Notes: generated by a model not told the origin, from the letters alone. Shown: positions 1 to 8,816, numbered from the stretch's first letter. The stretch: 22,290 bases of DNA from an uncultured Eubacteriales bacterium (GCA_900552055.1 URYI01000018.1:1-22290); one strand, 5' to 3'. Made by a program: numbers and translations.

Positions 1-190
1 ATTCTGCCTGCCTCAGCCGGGCTTGCCCGGCTGGCGGCCGCAGGCCGCAAACGCCGCGCCCACTGGGCCCATAAGCCCTGTTATGCGGTTTAAAAAACAA
101 AGCGCGTTTAAGACGCAGATAAAATTATCGTCCGTCGTCCAAAACGCGCTTCAATTCATTAAAAACACCCAGGAAAAATGCAGGGCAGCA
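1..190. other. Left-edge intergenic region with twin GC-rich hairpins
   Basis: No gene is supported here. Positions 15-32 form a perfect 8-bp stem with a 2-nt loop (AGCCGGGC / GCCCGGCT), and 34-48 form a 6-bp stem (GCGGCC, loop GCA, GGCCGC). These sit beside the window edge, so the rest of the structure may lie outside. Their style (adjacent perfect GC-rich hairpins with tiny loops) resembles the inner hairpins of the nested element at 16649-16842, but no outer arm can be matched. The right part (92-151) holds the terminator listed separately. Confidence 0.5.
92..151 (-). terminator. Rho-independent terminator of the rnf-ppx-hydratase unit
   Basis: Read on the minus strand, AAGCGCGTTT (151-142) pairs perfectly with AAACGCGCTT (109-100) as a 10-bp stem, followed by U, G and a run of six U (97-92). 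The 32-nt loop is long but holds smaller self-complementary pieces such as GATAA/TTATC. It lies about 40 nt after the stop codon of the hydratase gene, where the end of the leftward unit is expected. The long loop keeps confidence moderate. Confidence 0.6.
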
Positions 191-2425
191 TTATTTATCC
201 GAATAATAATTTATAAGCCCGCCGCTGACCAATATATCCCGTTCATCCTCTGTCATAGAGGGGATTTCCAGGGTTATTTCCATAGGCCCATCCTTCAGAA
301 CATACCCCTTGACCCTTTCCGCTTTGGAAAGAATAGCATCCTTTATGCCCGGAATATATATAAAATCATCTGTTTCAAATAACTGAGCCGTCTCCTGCGA
401 AACGATAAAGGGCACCATTCCCCAGTTAATAAGATTGCTCCTATACCGTTTTGTGGCGTATTCAAGGGCTATATTTGCCCAGCCTCCAAGCACCTTCTGA
501 CAGCTTGCAGCCTGCTCGCGCGCAGAACCGTCTCCCGGCATATTGGCGTAAATGGCGCTGCCTATTCCTATATTCCCGTCAATAACCGCTCCCAGTTCTT
601 TGGCCGCCTTGATATATTGAGCGTCAAGCTGCCTGCCGCCGTCCAAAAGCTCCTGCTGGGCGCGGGCAGCCTTGCTTTTGCCCACATAAGCCGGATCCTT
701 GCGCGAAAGGGCGTATTCGGACAGCTTATAAGGATTGGAACGCAAAGTGCTGGTTTCGCCCGACGGTATAAGTTCATCAGTAGTTGTTACCTTATCCCTT
801 ATCACTGAGCACAGCCTTATCAGCAGATTATCAGGCATGCGGTGCAATTCGGGCCAGTCGGCTATATTGGGCCCAAGCACCAGCTCTTCTTCCGGATGCG
901 GATGCCCATAGCCGTTATATACCCGCTTTTTATATAACTCATCGTGATAGGTATACGGATATTTCTTATAATCCGCCTCAATTTCATCCGCGCCGGTAAG
1001 CCTGCCGCCGTTGAGCGCCGTAGCTGCGATAGAACGCGCGTCCATAAGCGCACAGTAGGAAATCTGACCGTCCCCAGGCTTAGAACCCTCCCTGTTTGGG
1101 AAGTTGCGCGTACAGTGACGTATAGAAAAAGCATTATGCGCAGGCACATCCCCCGCGCCGAAGCACGGGCCGCAGAAAGCTGTCTTTATAACGGCGCCCG
1201 CTCCCATTAAAGCAGCCATGCCGCCGTTATTTACTATCTCATAATATACGCTCTGGCTGGCCGGATATACGCTCAGGGCAAATTCTCCGCTGCCCGTGTT
1301 TCCGCCCCTCAAGATATCCGCAGCAGCCATAATGTTTTCAAAGATACCGCCGGCGCATCCCGCTATAATACCCTGGTCGACATAAAATTCCCCGTTAATG
1401 AGCTTATCCGTCAGCTTGCTTTTTATGCCTGAAGAAGCGTACTGCTCATTAGCCGCGTTTTCCAAATCAACCAGCAGTTCCTTCGCATTACGCTTGAATT
1501 CGCGTATGGTGTAAGCGTTGCTGGGATGAAAGGGCAGCGCTATCATAGGCTCGATTTTATCCAAATCTACAACTATAACACCGTCATAGCCCGCTATTTT
1601 GCCCGGCTTAATTTCCTTAAAATCCTGCTCGCGCTTATGTATACGGTAATATTCCTTAACAGCCTCGTCTGTTTCCCAAATGGAGCTGAGACAGGTGGTC
1701 TCTGTAGTCATGACGTCAATGCCGCAGCGGTAATCCACGCTTAAATTCTTTATGCCGTCCCCTATGAATTCCAGCACCTTATTCTTAACATGGCCGCCCG
1801 CAAAAACCTCCTTAATAAGCGCTATGGCTACGTCATGAGGTCCTACACCCGGCCGGGGCGCGCCCTTAAGCATAACGGCAATCACTTCAGGATAATTAAT
1901 ATCGTAAGTCTTGCTTAAAAGCTGCTTGACCAATTCAGGGCCGCCTTCGCCCACAGCCATACAGCCAAGAGCGCCGTAACGGGTATGACTGTCCGAACCC
2001 AGCACCATTTTCCCGCAGCCTGCCAGTTCCTCCCGTGCATATGAATGTATTACGGCAATATGCGGGGGCACGAATATGCCGCCGTATTTGCGCGCCGCCG
2101 TATAGCCGAAAACATGATCGTCCTCATTCAGCGTGCCGCCTACGGCGCAGAGACTGTTATGACAGTTAGTAAGCGCGTAAGGAACGGGAAATTCCTTCAG
2201 ACCGCTGGCCCGTGCCGTCTGAATAATGCCCACATAGGTTATATCATGAGAGGCAAGCGCGTCAAATTTCAGCTGAAGCTGCGCCATATTCCCCGACGTA
2301 TTATGGGCCGAAAGTATCTGATAAGCCATAGTGCTCTTATAAGCGCTGTTATCAGCATCAACGTAATTTTTTAAAATCTCTTTTCCGTCTTTTATAAATG
2401 TCTTTTCCCAGTTGCAGCTAATCAT
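191..2425 (-). CDS. ybhJ: Aconitase-superfamily hydratase, YbhJ type
   Basis: A 744-residue protein of the aconitase/isopropylmalate dehydratase superfamily. It shows the GSDSHTRYG motif (about residue 144), a [4Fe-4S] ligand set of the aconitase pattern C-x60-C-x2-C (GCAGG, then FCGPCFGAG), the RNFPNREGSKPG segment, and a C-terminal swivel domain with PGDGSAREQAA. The canonical SCTN around the first cluster cysteine is replaced by GCAG, and the region around NCHNSLCAVGG differs from true aconitase. Length and sequence match, from memory, E. coli YbhJ and its Firmicutes relatives, which are hydratases of unproven substrate. Start ATG has a good ribosome binding site (AAAGGAG, 6 nt before it). 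It is the last gene of the leftward unit, 15 nt after the ppx gene. It could be an aconitase substitute, but this is not shown. Confidence 0.88.
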   Translation of the reverse strand: MISCNWEKTFIKDGKEILKNYVDADNSAYKSTMAYQILSAHNTSGNMAQLQLKFDALASHDITYVGIIQTARASGLKEFPVPYALTNCHNSLCAVGGTLNEDDHVFGYTAARKYGGIFVPPHIAVIHSYAREELAGCGKMVLGSDSHTRYGALGCMAVGEGGPELVKQLLSKTYDINYPEVIAVMLKGAPRPGVGPHDVAIALIKEVFAGGHVKNKVLEFIGDGIKNLSVDYRCGIDVMTTETTCLSSIWETDEAVKEYYRIHKREQDFKEIKPGKIAGYDGVIVVDLDKIEPMIALPFHPSNAYTIREFKRNAKELLVDLENAANEQYASSGIKSKLTDKLINGEFYVDQGIIAGCAGGIFENIMAAADILRGGNTGSGEFALSVYPASQSVYYEIVNNGGMAALMGAGAVIKTAFCGPCFGAGDVPAHNAFSIRHCTRNFPNREGSKPGDGQISYCALMDARSIAATALNGGRLTGADEIEADYKKYPYTYHDELYKKRVYNGYGHPHPEEELVLGPNIADWPELHRMPDNLLIRLCSVIRDKVTTTDELIPSGETSTLRSNPYKLSEYALSRKDPAYVGKSKAARAQQELLDGGRQLDAQYIKAAKELGAVIDGNIGIGSAIYANMPGDGSAREQAASCQKVLGGWANIALEYATKRYRSNLINWGMVPFIVSQETAQLFETDDFIYIPGIKDAILSKAERVKGYVLKDGPMEITLEIPSMTEDERDILVSGGLINYYSDK

Positions 2426-2440
2426 TTTTATCTCCTTTAA

Positions 2441-3949
2441 TTAAAGAATAACCAGATTCTTGCCATAGGCCTTTTTAAATATATTTCCGCTGGTGAGCGC
2501 ATCCTTAATTTCCAGGGAAGCGTCAGCCGTAGCCGCCGTTTTAACTATTACCGAATCCCCCAGGATATCGCAGCTCACGCCGGTGATAACTCCTGACATG
2601 CACCTGTCAAAACTCTCAGCAATCCTGACCAGCACGCCCAGCTTATTGATTATATCAATATCCGCGCCGTTAATGATATCTCCGTATTTGATATAGTCCT
2701 TTTTCATCTCCTCCTTGCGGTGAAAAGCCGCTATAAAGGAGGCCATAAGCCTGTCCCTATGGTTAAGACCGTAAAGATTGCAGTTAATCATCATATAGAA
2801 GGTATGCTTATGATGGTCATAATATTTTATGCGCTGCCCTATATCATGCAGCATACCCGCCGCCTTAATAAGGCGCAGATAGGAATTAGGCAGCTTATGC
2901 AGTTGGCGGAGCTGCTCGAACATGGATATCGCTATCTGAGTCACCCGCTCGGCATGCTCCTGATTTTCATTATACTGCCCCGAAAGATTTTTCAGGCTGA
3001 AATCCAAGACATTGGGAGTAGGTTTAACCGCCAGCTGCGGATCTATATGCTCAAAAATAATACCGTCCCGCATGCCCGTGCAGCTTACATATATATCGCT
3101 GCTGTTAATGCGCCCTATCAAAGAGGTCATCGCGGCCAAAGCAGCCAGGAAAATATCCGCGCGTTCATTTGAAAGGCCCTTTATCTTCATCCTGCCGTCC
3201 AAATCCAATTTTTTTACGCCGTCATAAACCAGATTTACTTCCTTAGCGGTCATAAAATAATTATGCGCTACATCCATGCTGTATTTCTTCTTTTTGCGCA
3301 GTATCTTGCCCACGTTTCTAAAGGAACCGCCCACTCCTATAAGGGGCAGATTTGAAATATTCTGGAGCCAGGGCAGTTCGTCAAACTGTGCCGAAATAAA
3401 TTCTTCTATTGCGTCCATCTGTTCGGGCTGAACCTTATCATGCAGGCCGAACTGCTCGGTAAGAGTCACCGTACCGAAGGGAAGGCATGCAAGATTTTTA
3501 ACCTGGCGCTTCTCAAAATGCACCAGTTCCACAGTGCCTCCGCCTATATCCATTATTACGCCGGCGTCCAAATCCATTGTATTTATTACGCCCTGATAGA
3601 CGTATATAGCCTCCTGCTCTCCTGTCAGCAGCGTAAGATTAATGCCTGTAGCGGCATACACTTCGTCCAGCAGGCTGCGCTGATTGGCGGCGCGGCGCAC
3701 AGCGGCAGTAAGCACGGGGATTACGTCCGCAACATCATTAGCAGTGCAAAGCCGCTTGAACATCTGAAGGGTCTTAATTAACTGCTGTATACGCCGGGGT
3801 CTGATTATATTATCCTGGGTCATATCTGAAATAAGGCGCACGGGCTCTTTGAGCTCGTCCACAATCCGATAGGAGCCGTTATCATAAAGATTGACCACCA
3901 CCATTCTAGTCGTATTTGAGCCAACATCAATTACCGCAAGCTTTTTCAT
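2441..3949 (-). CDS. Ppx/GppA family phosphatase with C-terminal HD domain
   Basis: A 502-residue protein. The N-terminal part (residues 1-300) is an actin-like ASKHA fold of the exopolyphosphatase / guanosine pentaphosphatase family: VIDVGSNTTRM at 6-16, TGEQEA at 109-114 with the likely catalytic Glu111, DIGGGTVE at 134-141 as the phosphate-binding loop, and CTGMRDG near 290. The C-terminal part has an HD-type motif (LHDIG, His368-Asp369), with a further histidine-rich stretch at 379-382, as in two-domain Ppx enzymes. Family members hydrolyse polyphosphate or pppGpp; which substrate applies cannot be read from the sequence. Start ATG has AAAGGAG 9 nt upstream. It lies 55 nt after rnfB and 15 nt before the hydratase gene, so it is probably cotranscribed with both, though the 55-nt gap could hold a minor promoter. 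Confidence 0.92.
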   Translation of the reverse strand: MKKLAVIDVGSNTTRMVVVNLYDNGSYRIVDELKEPVRLISDMTQDNIIRPRRIQQLIKTLQMFKRLCTANDVADVIPVLTAAVRRAANQRSLLDEVYAATGINLTLLTGEQEAIYVYQGVINTMDLDAGVIMDIGGGTVELVHFEKRQVKNLACLPFGTVTLTEQFGLHDKVQPEQMDAIEEFISAQFDELPWLQNISNLPLIGVGGSFRNVGKILRKKKKYSMDVAHNYFMTAKEVNLVYDGVKKLDLDGRMKIKGLSNERADIFLAALAAMTSLIGRINSSDIYVSCTGMRDGIIFEHIDPQLAVKPTPNVLDFSLKNLSGQYNENQEHAERVTQIAISMFEQLRQLHKLPNSYLRLIKAAGMLHDIGQRIKYYDHHKHTFYMMINCNLYGLNHRDRLMASFIAAFHRKEEMKKDYIKYGDIINGADIDIINKLGVLVRIAESFDRCMSGVITGVSCDILGDSVIVKTAATADASLEIKDALTSGNIFKKAYGKNLVIL

Positions 3950-4004
3950 TTGTCATCTCTCCTTTATCTCTACGGCTCGTGCCGGTTGTATAGCAAATTT
4001 ATAT

Positions 4005-4787
4005 TCATCCTGATTTAAGGGTTTTCTGCGGACAGCGCTCAACGCATTTGAGACAGCCTATGCATTTATTGTTGTCAATTACGGGCAAATGATTAGTCAT
4101 AGTTATAGCGCCCTGTTCGCATACCTTAGCGCACAGCCCGCAGCCGATACAGCCCACAGCGCATGCATCCTTTACCTTTTTGCCTGTCTCCCGCGCACTG
4201 CATGAAACATACACCTTCGTATTAAGGGGCTTAATGCTTATCAAGCCATGAGGGCACTCCTTTACGCACAGCCCGCAGGAAATGCATTTTGATTTATCAA
4301 TTTCAGGCACGCCGTGTTCATTAAGGCTTATTGCTCCCGATGGACATACCCTGACGCAGCTTAGCAGGCCTACGCAGCCATACGGGCAGCCTTTTTTCCC
4401 ATCAGCAGCGGCAGCACGGCAGTCGGTTAATCCCGTATAATCCGCTCTGTCCAAACAGCGTTTTCCCCCTTGACAGCCCACAAAGGCCGCCGTCGGCATT
4501 ACCGTTTCGGCTTCAACTCCCAAAATACCGGCGAGCTTGTTCCTGCTTTCCTGGTTAACCACGGGACATTGGGAAAGGGAGGCTTTGCCCTCAGAAAGGG
4601 CCTTAGCCATAGCGCCGCAGCCGGCAAGGCCGCAGCTGCCGCAATTTGCGCCCGGCAGCAGGTTTAATATCTGCTCCTGCTTTTCATCCAGAGGAACGGC
4701 TATATATTTATCAGCAAGCGCCAGAGCAAGCCCTAAAATAAGTCCCAGCCCTGCGACAATGCAAATACTGGCAATAAAAATGGTCAC
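4005..4787 (-). CDS. rnfB: Rnf complex iron-sulfur subunit RnfB
   Basis: Electron-entry subunit of the membrane ferredoxin:NAD+ oxidoreductase. Residues 1-25 form one membrane anchor. Then comes the RnfB-type 4Fe-4S domain, CGSCGLAGCG plus a later CP (about 49-74), and a string of ferredoxin-type clusters: C-x3-C-x5-C-x3-CP near 134-149, CISCGLCVKECP near 168-179, CIGCGLCAKVC near 213-223, and CIGCLKCVERCP at the C-terminus. The open frame can begin at TTG 4793, but that lies only 2 nt from the AAGGGGG ribosome binding site; GTG at 4787 has 8-nt spacing and gives the usual hydrophobic N-terminus (MTIFIAS), so I place the start there (260 aa). Its ribosome binding site overlaps the rnfA stop codon. 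Last of the six rnf genes. Confidence 0.93.
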   Translation of the reverse strand: MTIFIASICIVAGLGLILGLALALADKYIAVPLDEKQEQILNLLPGANCGSCGLAGCGAMAKALSEGKASLSQCPVVNQESRNKLAGILGVEAETVMPTAAFVGCQGGKRCLDRADYTGLTDCRAAAADGKKGCPYGCVGLLSCVRVCPSGAISLNEHGVPEIDKSKCISCGLCVKECPHGLISIKPLNTKVYVSCSARETGKKVKDACAVGCIGCGLCAKVCEQGAITMTNHLPVIDNNKCIGCLKCVERCPQKTLKSG

Positions 4788-4800
4788 TTCCAAAGCCCCC

Positions 4801-5388
4801 TTAATTCATCATGCCTGAGAATCCAAGAAACGCAAGGGACATAAGCCCGGCCATCATAAGCGCAATGGGCTTTCCCCTCATTGCCCTGGGAAGATTTACC
4901 GTCTCCTGGCGCTCCCGTATAGCCGCCATAAGCACCAGCGCCAGCGTAAAGCCAAGCGCAGCGCCTATGCCTAACGCCAGAGATTCTATTATATCATATC
5001 CGTTGTCAATATTCAAGATAGCGGCGCCCAAAACGGCGCAATTTGTTGTAATTAGCGGCAGATAAACGCCCAGCGCCTCATACAGAGTAACGCTTACCCT
5101 CTTTATTATCATTTCCACAAGCTGTACAAGAGAAGCGATAACAAGTATAAATACCAGCGTTCGGAGGTATGTAACGTTAAAGTACAGAAGCACATAGTTG
5201 TACAGCACGTTGGTTATAACCGAAGCCAGCGCCATAACAAAGGTAACTGCCGCCCCCATGCCCACCGCCGTTTTAACTTTATTAGAAACCCCCATAAAGG
5301 GGCAGATGCCCATAACTCTTGAAAATACAAAATTATCTACTATGATTGCGCTGACTATTATGCCCAGGATATTTATTACTCCGTCCAT
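4801..5388 (-). CDS. rnfA: Rnf complex membrane subunit RnfA
   Basis: A 195-residue integral membrane protein with about six hydrophobic segments, homologous to RnfE and to NqrE/NqrD. Two cysteines in conserved contexts are visible: Cys29 in GICPF and Cys117 in TTNCAVLG. In Rnf and Nqr structures the equivalent cysteines of the A/E pair hold an iron-sulfur cluster in the middle of the membrane; this is family knowledge. The ATG overlaps the TAA stop of rnfE by one base (TAATG), which indicates translational coupling. It moves electrons between the cytoplasmic clusters and the flavins of RnfG/RnfD and takes part in ion transport. Confidence 0.95.
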   Translation of the reverse strand: MDGVINILGIIVSAIIVDNFVFSRVMGICPFMGVSNKVKTAVGMGAAVTFVMALASVITNVLYNYVLLYFNVTYLRTLVFILVIASLVQLVEMIIKRVSVTLYEALGVYLPLITTNCAVLGAAILNIDNGYDIIESLALGIGAALGFTLALVLMAAIRERQETVNLPRAMRGKPIALMMAGLMSLAFLGFSGMMN

Positions 5389-6008
5389 TACGCCTTATTC
5401 CCCCTTTTATTGCGTATGGCCGCCAGAATGGCCAGTACAGCGCTTAAAGTAATAAACCCGCCGGCAGTCATGGTAAAGCCGCTTATCGCCGGAACGCCTT
5501 CGGGCAGAATCCGAAAGCCAAATATGCTGCCCGAACCCAAAAGCTCCCGTATGCTGCCTATAAGCGTAAGGGCAACGGTAAAGCCCGCGCCCGTCCCCAG
5601 CGCATCAGCCGCCGAAGCCAGCAGCCCGTTTTTGGAAGCAAAGCTCTCGGCGCGCTCCAGAATTATGCAGTTGACCACTATAAGGGGTATAAATATGCCC
5701 AGGGATGCATTGAGGGAAGGCAGAAACGCCTCCAGCAGCATCTGAACGATGGTGGAAAAAGACGCTATAATCACAATAAAGCAGGGTATACGGACCTGGT
5801 CGGGTATAAACTTCCTGAACGCCGACACCAGCAGGCTGGAGCAAAGCAACACGAATATAACAGATACTCCCATGCCGAAGCCGTTAAAGGCCGAAGTGGT
5901 AACCGCCAGGGTCGGGCACATCCCCAGCACCATAACAAAGGTTGGATTGTTGGTTATTGCGCCTTCCTTAAAAATCCGGGCCAATGATTTTTTATTATTG
6001 TTCTCCAT
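5388..6008 (-). CDS. rnfE: Rnf complex membrane subunit RnfE
   Basis: A 206-residue, six-helix membrane protein, the pseudo-symmetric partner of RnfA. The conserved cysteines are Cys31 (GMCPTLAV) and Cys114 (VVNCIILERAESFA). The long NCIILERAE motif and the N-terminal segment KEGAITNNPTFVMVLG mark it as E rather than A. Start ATG at 6008 has GGGAGGG 7 nt upstream and lies inside the 3' end of rnfG, overlapping by 14 nt. It is part of the ion-translocating core. Identity is firm from both sequence and gene order. Confidence 0.95.
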   Translation of the reverse strand: MENNNKKSLARIFKEGAITNNPTFVMVLGMCPTLAVTTSAFNGFGMGVSVIFVLLCSSLLVSAFRKFIPDQVRIPCFIVIIASFSTIVQMLLEAFLPSLNASLGIFIPLIVVNCIILERAESFASKNGLLASAADALGTGAGFTVALTLIGSIRELLGSGSIFGFRILPEGVPAISGFTMTAGGFITLSAVLAILAAIRNKRGNKA

Positions 6009-6552
6009 ATACCGGCCCTCCCAAAAGATATTTTTCCATATAGCTCCGCGCGGTATTGACCGCCTCTGCTACTCCGCGCGATGAAATGGTTGCTCCCGTA
6101 ATAGGGGTTATATTTTCGCCCAGCACAGCTTCTCCAGAAAGCCCCTCAAACTGGCTGCGGAAATCCTCTTCGGTAATTTTTGCTCCCAGATTGGGAGTCT
6201 CGCTGTGCGAGCCCACTATTATGCCCGTGACTTTTCCCTCAGCGTCAAAGCCCACTCTCAAAGCAATATCCCCGCCGTAGCCTTGGGCGCGTATTATCAC
6301 AATACTGCCGGCATACTGACCGTCCTTAAGCGCAGCATAAGCTCCGTCTATCCGGGAAAATTCTTCTCCCGCCTCAACCGGCTGAGATATATATTCTGCA
6401 TCAGGAATAAGCTGCTTAAGCGCCTGCTGTATTTCCTGCCTTTCATTTTCAGCAATTTTATCAGCCGTTACCGCATTGACCCCCGCCAAAGCGGCAACGC
6501 ATATAAGGCATACGACAAACAGCCGGAAAGTAATACTCAAAATCTTCTTCAT
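5995..6552 (-). CDS. rnfG: Rnf complex FMN-binding subunit RnfG
   Basis: A 185-residue subunit with one N-terminal membrane anchor (residues 3-27) and an extracytoplasmic FMN-binding domain. The covalent flavin motif TGAT lies at 152-155 (ITGATISS), so the expected FMN-phosphothreonine is Thr155; SETPNLGAK near 118-126 is the other family signature. ApbE-type flavin transferases attach this FMN; no apbE gene is in the window. The ATG overlaps the rnfD stop by four bases (ATGA). It passes electrons between RnfD and the RnfA/E cluster. Confidence 0.95.
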   Translation of the reverse strand: MKKILSITFRLFVVCLICVAALAGVNAVTADKIAENERQEIQQALKQLIPDAEYISQPVEAGEEFSRIDGAYAALKDGQYAGSIVIIRAQGYGGDIALRVGFDAEGKVTGIIVGSHSETPNLGAKITEEDFRSQFEGLSGEAVLGENITPITGATISSRGVAEAVNTARSYMEKYLLGGPVYGEQ

Positions 6553-7478
6553 TTGCGCTTCACCTCACCATAAATGCGGGGCCTTATGTATTTGTCCAGC
6601 AGCGGAGTGACAAGGTTCATCAGCAGTATGGCAAACATTACGCCTTCGGGCCAGGAGGAAAACTGCCTTATAAGAATGGTCAGTATTCCGCAGCCCGCGG
6701 CAAAAATTATCTGTCCGACAGGAGTTATGGGGCTGGTAGCGTAATCCGTAGCCATAAAGGCCGCGCCGAAGAGCAGACCGCCCGAAAGCAATTCGGCCGC
6801 AACGCCGCATTCCCGGCCCAATAAAAGAGAAGTAAGGGCCGCAGCCGCCAGCATTATTACCGGGATGCGCCATGATATAACCCTGCGCGCAAGCAGATAA
6901 ACAAGTCCCAGAATAACAGCCAGTTTGCAGGTTTCACCCAATGTTCCGCCATAATTGCCTAAAAACAGTTCCCAAAGGCTCAGCGTACCCGGCTGATAGC
7001 CTATATCCAAAGGAGTGGCGCCCGTCACGGCATCCAATGCCGGCTGATTGTACTGCATGCTGCTGAAAACACTGGCAAAGGATAGGAACATAAAGGCGCG
7101 GCCGGTCAGCGCCGGGTTCAAAATATTCGCGCCCAATCCCCCGAAGCACTGTTTAGCCACAATTATTGCAAAGGCGCTGCCCAGGATAACCACATACACC
7201 GGAGCGCCCACAGGCAGCACCAGCGCATAGAGCAGGCCGGTAACAGCCGCGCTTAAATCGCTTAAAGTATTAGGGCGCTTCATAACTTTCAGGCACAGAT
7301 ATTCGCAGGCAACGGCTGTAAGCACAGAAAGCGCTATGACCAGCAGGCTCCTGTAGCCAAAAATTATTACCGAGCTTATAACCGCGGGCAAAAGCGCTAT
7401 AATCACGTCCAGCATTATGCGCTGGGTAGTATCCTTATGCCTTATATGCGGAGAAGAGGAAATTTTCAGTTTGTTCAT
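6549..7478 (-). CDS. rnfD: Rnf complex FMN-binding membrane subunit RnfD
   Basis: A 309-residue protein with about nine to ten hydrophobic segments, of the NqrB/RnfD family. It starts with the typical SSSPHIRHKDTTQRIM segment. The covalent FMN motif TGAT is at 152-155 (VTGATPLDIG), giving Thr155 as the predicted flavin site. GGLGANILNPALTGRAF at 113-129 is a strong family signature, as is the late GVMFAILLMNLVTPLLD. Its ATG overlaps the rnfC stop by four bases. Likely a main element of the Na+ or H+ path; which ion is used cannot be read from the sequence. Confidence 0.96.
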   Translation of the reverse strand: MNKLKISSSPHIRHKDTTQRIMLDVIIALLPAVISSVIIFGYRSLLVIALSVLTAVACEYLCLKVMKRPNTLSDLSAAVTGLLYALVLPVGAPVYVVILGSAFAIIVAKQCFGGLGANILNPALTGRAFMFLSFASVFSSMQYNQPALDAVTGATPLDIGYQPGTLSLWELFLGNYGGTLGETCKLAVILGLVYLLARRVISWRIPVIMLAAAALTSLLLGRECGVAAELLSGGLLFGAAFMATDYATSPITPVGQIIFAAGCGILTILIRQFSSWPEGVMFAILLMNLVTPLLDKYIRPRIYGEVKRK

Positions 7479-8788
7479 CTTACTTCCCTCCCTCTTTGGT
7501 TAACCGCTTTCTTGGCCAGGCGCAGGGACTGCATAAGGTATCGTTTAGCCGGACAGATAAACGTGCAGCTGCCGCATTCTATGCAGTCTTTAATATGCCA
7601 TTTTTCACATTCGTCCAGCTTGTTTGCGCGTGAAAACGCATCCAAAAGAGAAGGAACCAGCCCTATGGGACATACATTTGCGCACCGTCCGCAGCGTATG
7701 CAGGGAGATTCCTCCGGCAGAGCGGCGTCCTTTTCATTAAGCAGCAGCAAACCCGATGTGCCTTTAATTACAGGCGAATTGATATCCGCAACCGCCACAC
7801 CCATCATGGGCCCGCCCGAAATTATCTTAACAGCCTTATATTCGTCTATGTCCAGAAATTTAAGCACGTCTATAATGCGCGTACCTAAAGGGATATAGAG
7901 GTTATATCCCCCATTAATGGCGCTGCCGGCTACCGTCGTTACCCGCCCCGTTACCGGCTCGCCCTTTACCGCCGCGTTATACAGCGCCGCAGCTGTAGCG
8001 ACATTCACCACTACGCAGCCAATGGTTGAGGGAAGCCCTCCCGAAGGCACCTGGCGCCGGGTAAGCTGATATATAAGCTGCTTTTCAGCGCCCATAGGAT
8101 AGCGTTTGGGCAGAACAAGGACAGAAATTTCAGGAAACTGCCCTGCCTGTTCACGCATAACGCGAATGGCTTCGGGCTTATTTGCCTCTATCCCTACCAG
8201 AATTTTAGGAGCGCCTACAGCCATAGCCGCAAGGCGGGCACCTAAAAGGATATCCTGCGGATGCTCTATCATCTGCCGGTTATCCGCCGTTAAATAGGGT
8301 TCGCATTCGGCGCCGTTAATAATGAGAAAATCTATTTTGTCTTTGGTAGACAGCTTAACATGGGTGGGGAAAGCCGCTCCGCCCATTCCGGCCAGCCCCA
8401 TTTTCTCAGCGGCGGCAATTATCTCTTCGCGCGAAGGAGAAGGATTTGAAATAAATTCCGCACGCTCATAATTATTATCATTATTAATAACGATGGTGGG
8501 CACAGGCATACCGGCTGCGTTGTTATAATTTACAATTTCAGCCACCTTGCCCGAAACGCTGGAATGTATATTGGCGCTGACCTGCCCGTGCCTGGCCGCT
8601 ATAATCTCGCCCAAGCGGACAAACTGCCCCTTTTGCACCGCAGGCTCAGCAGGGCTTCCCAAATGCTGAACCAAAGGAATGTACACCCTTTCAGGCGCGG
8701 GCATAACCTGAATGGGCTTTTGCGCCCAGGTCACACTCTGCTCCTGCCTGCGGGTAAGCGGATGAATACCCCTACTCTTTTTAAGCAC
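7475..8788 (-). CDS. rnfC: Rnf complex NADH-side subunit RnfC
   Basis: The peripheral subunit that reduces NAD+. In the 437-aa form the N-terminal part is a biotinyl/barrel-sandwich-like domain, the middle has the NuoF-like nucleotide and flavin region (GMGGAAFPTHVKL near 134-146, INGAECEPYL near 157-166, VPSGGLPSTIG near 247-257), and two 4Fe-4S clusters follow (Cys363, 366, 369, 373 and Cys402, 405, 408, 412). The open frame extends upstream to 8851, but TAGGAGGA at 8795-8802 sits directly against an in-frame ATG at 8794 and 7 nt before GTG at 8788. I choose the GTG (protein start MLKKSRGIHP), which also matches the usual RnfC N-terminus. First gene of the leftward unit, about 20 nt after the predicted transcript start. 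Confidence 0.94.
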   Translation of the reverse strand: MLKKSRGIHPLTRRQEQSVTWAQKPIQVMPAPERVYIPLVQHLGSPAEPAVQKGQFVRLGEIIAARHGQVSANIHSSVSGKVAEIVNYNNAAGMPVPTIVINNDNNYERAEFISNPSPSREEIIAAAEKMGLAGMGGAAFPTHVKLSTKDKIDFLIINGAECEPYLTADNRQMIEHPQDILLGARLAAMAVGAPKILVGIEANKPEAIRVMREQAGQFPEISVLVLPKRYPMGAEKQLIYQLTRRQVPSGGLPSTIGCVVVNVATAAALYNAAVKGEPVTGRVTTVAGSAINGGYNLYIPLGTRIIDVLKFLDIDEYKAVKIISGGPMMGVAVADINSPVIKGTSGLLLLNEKDAALPEESPCIRCGRCANVCPIGLVPSLLDAFSRANKLDECEKWHIKDCIECGSCTFICPAKRYLMQSLRLAKKAVNQRGREVR

Positions 8789-8816
8789 AAACATTCCTCC
8801 TAATAAAATTCGATTT

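Noticed and set aside
191..2425. Canonical aconitase (AcnA) for the hydratase gene
   Set aside because: The SCTN motif and N-terminal active-site residues differ, and the sequence fits the YbhJ branch better.
2720..3172. 150-codon plus-strand frame inside the ppx gene
   Set aside because: Antisense shadow of a clear Ppx/GppA coding region.
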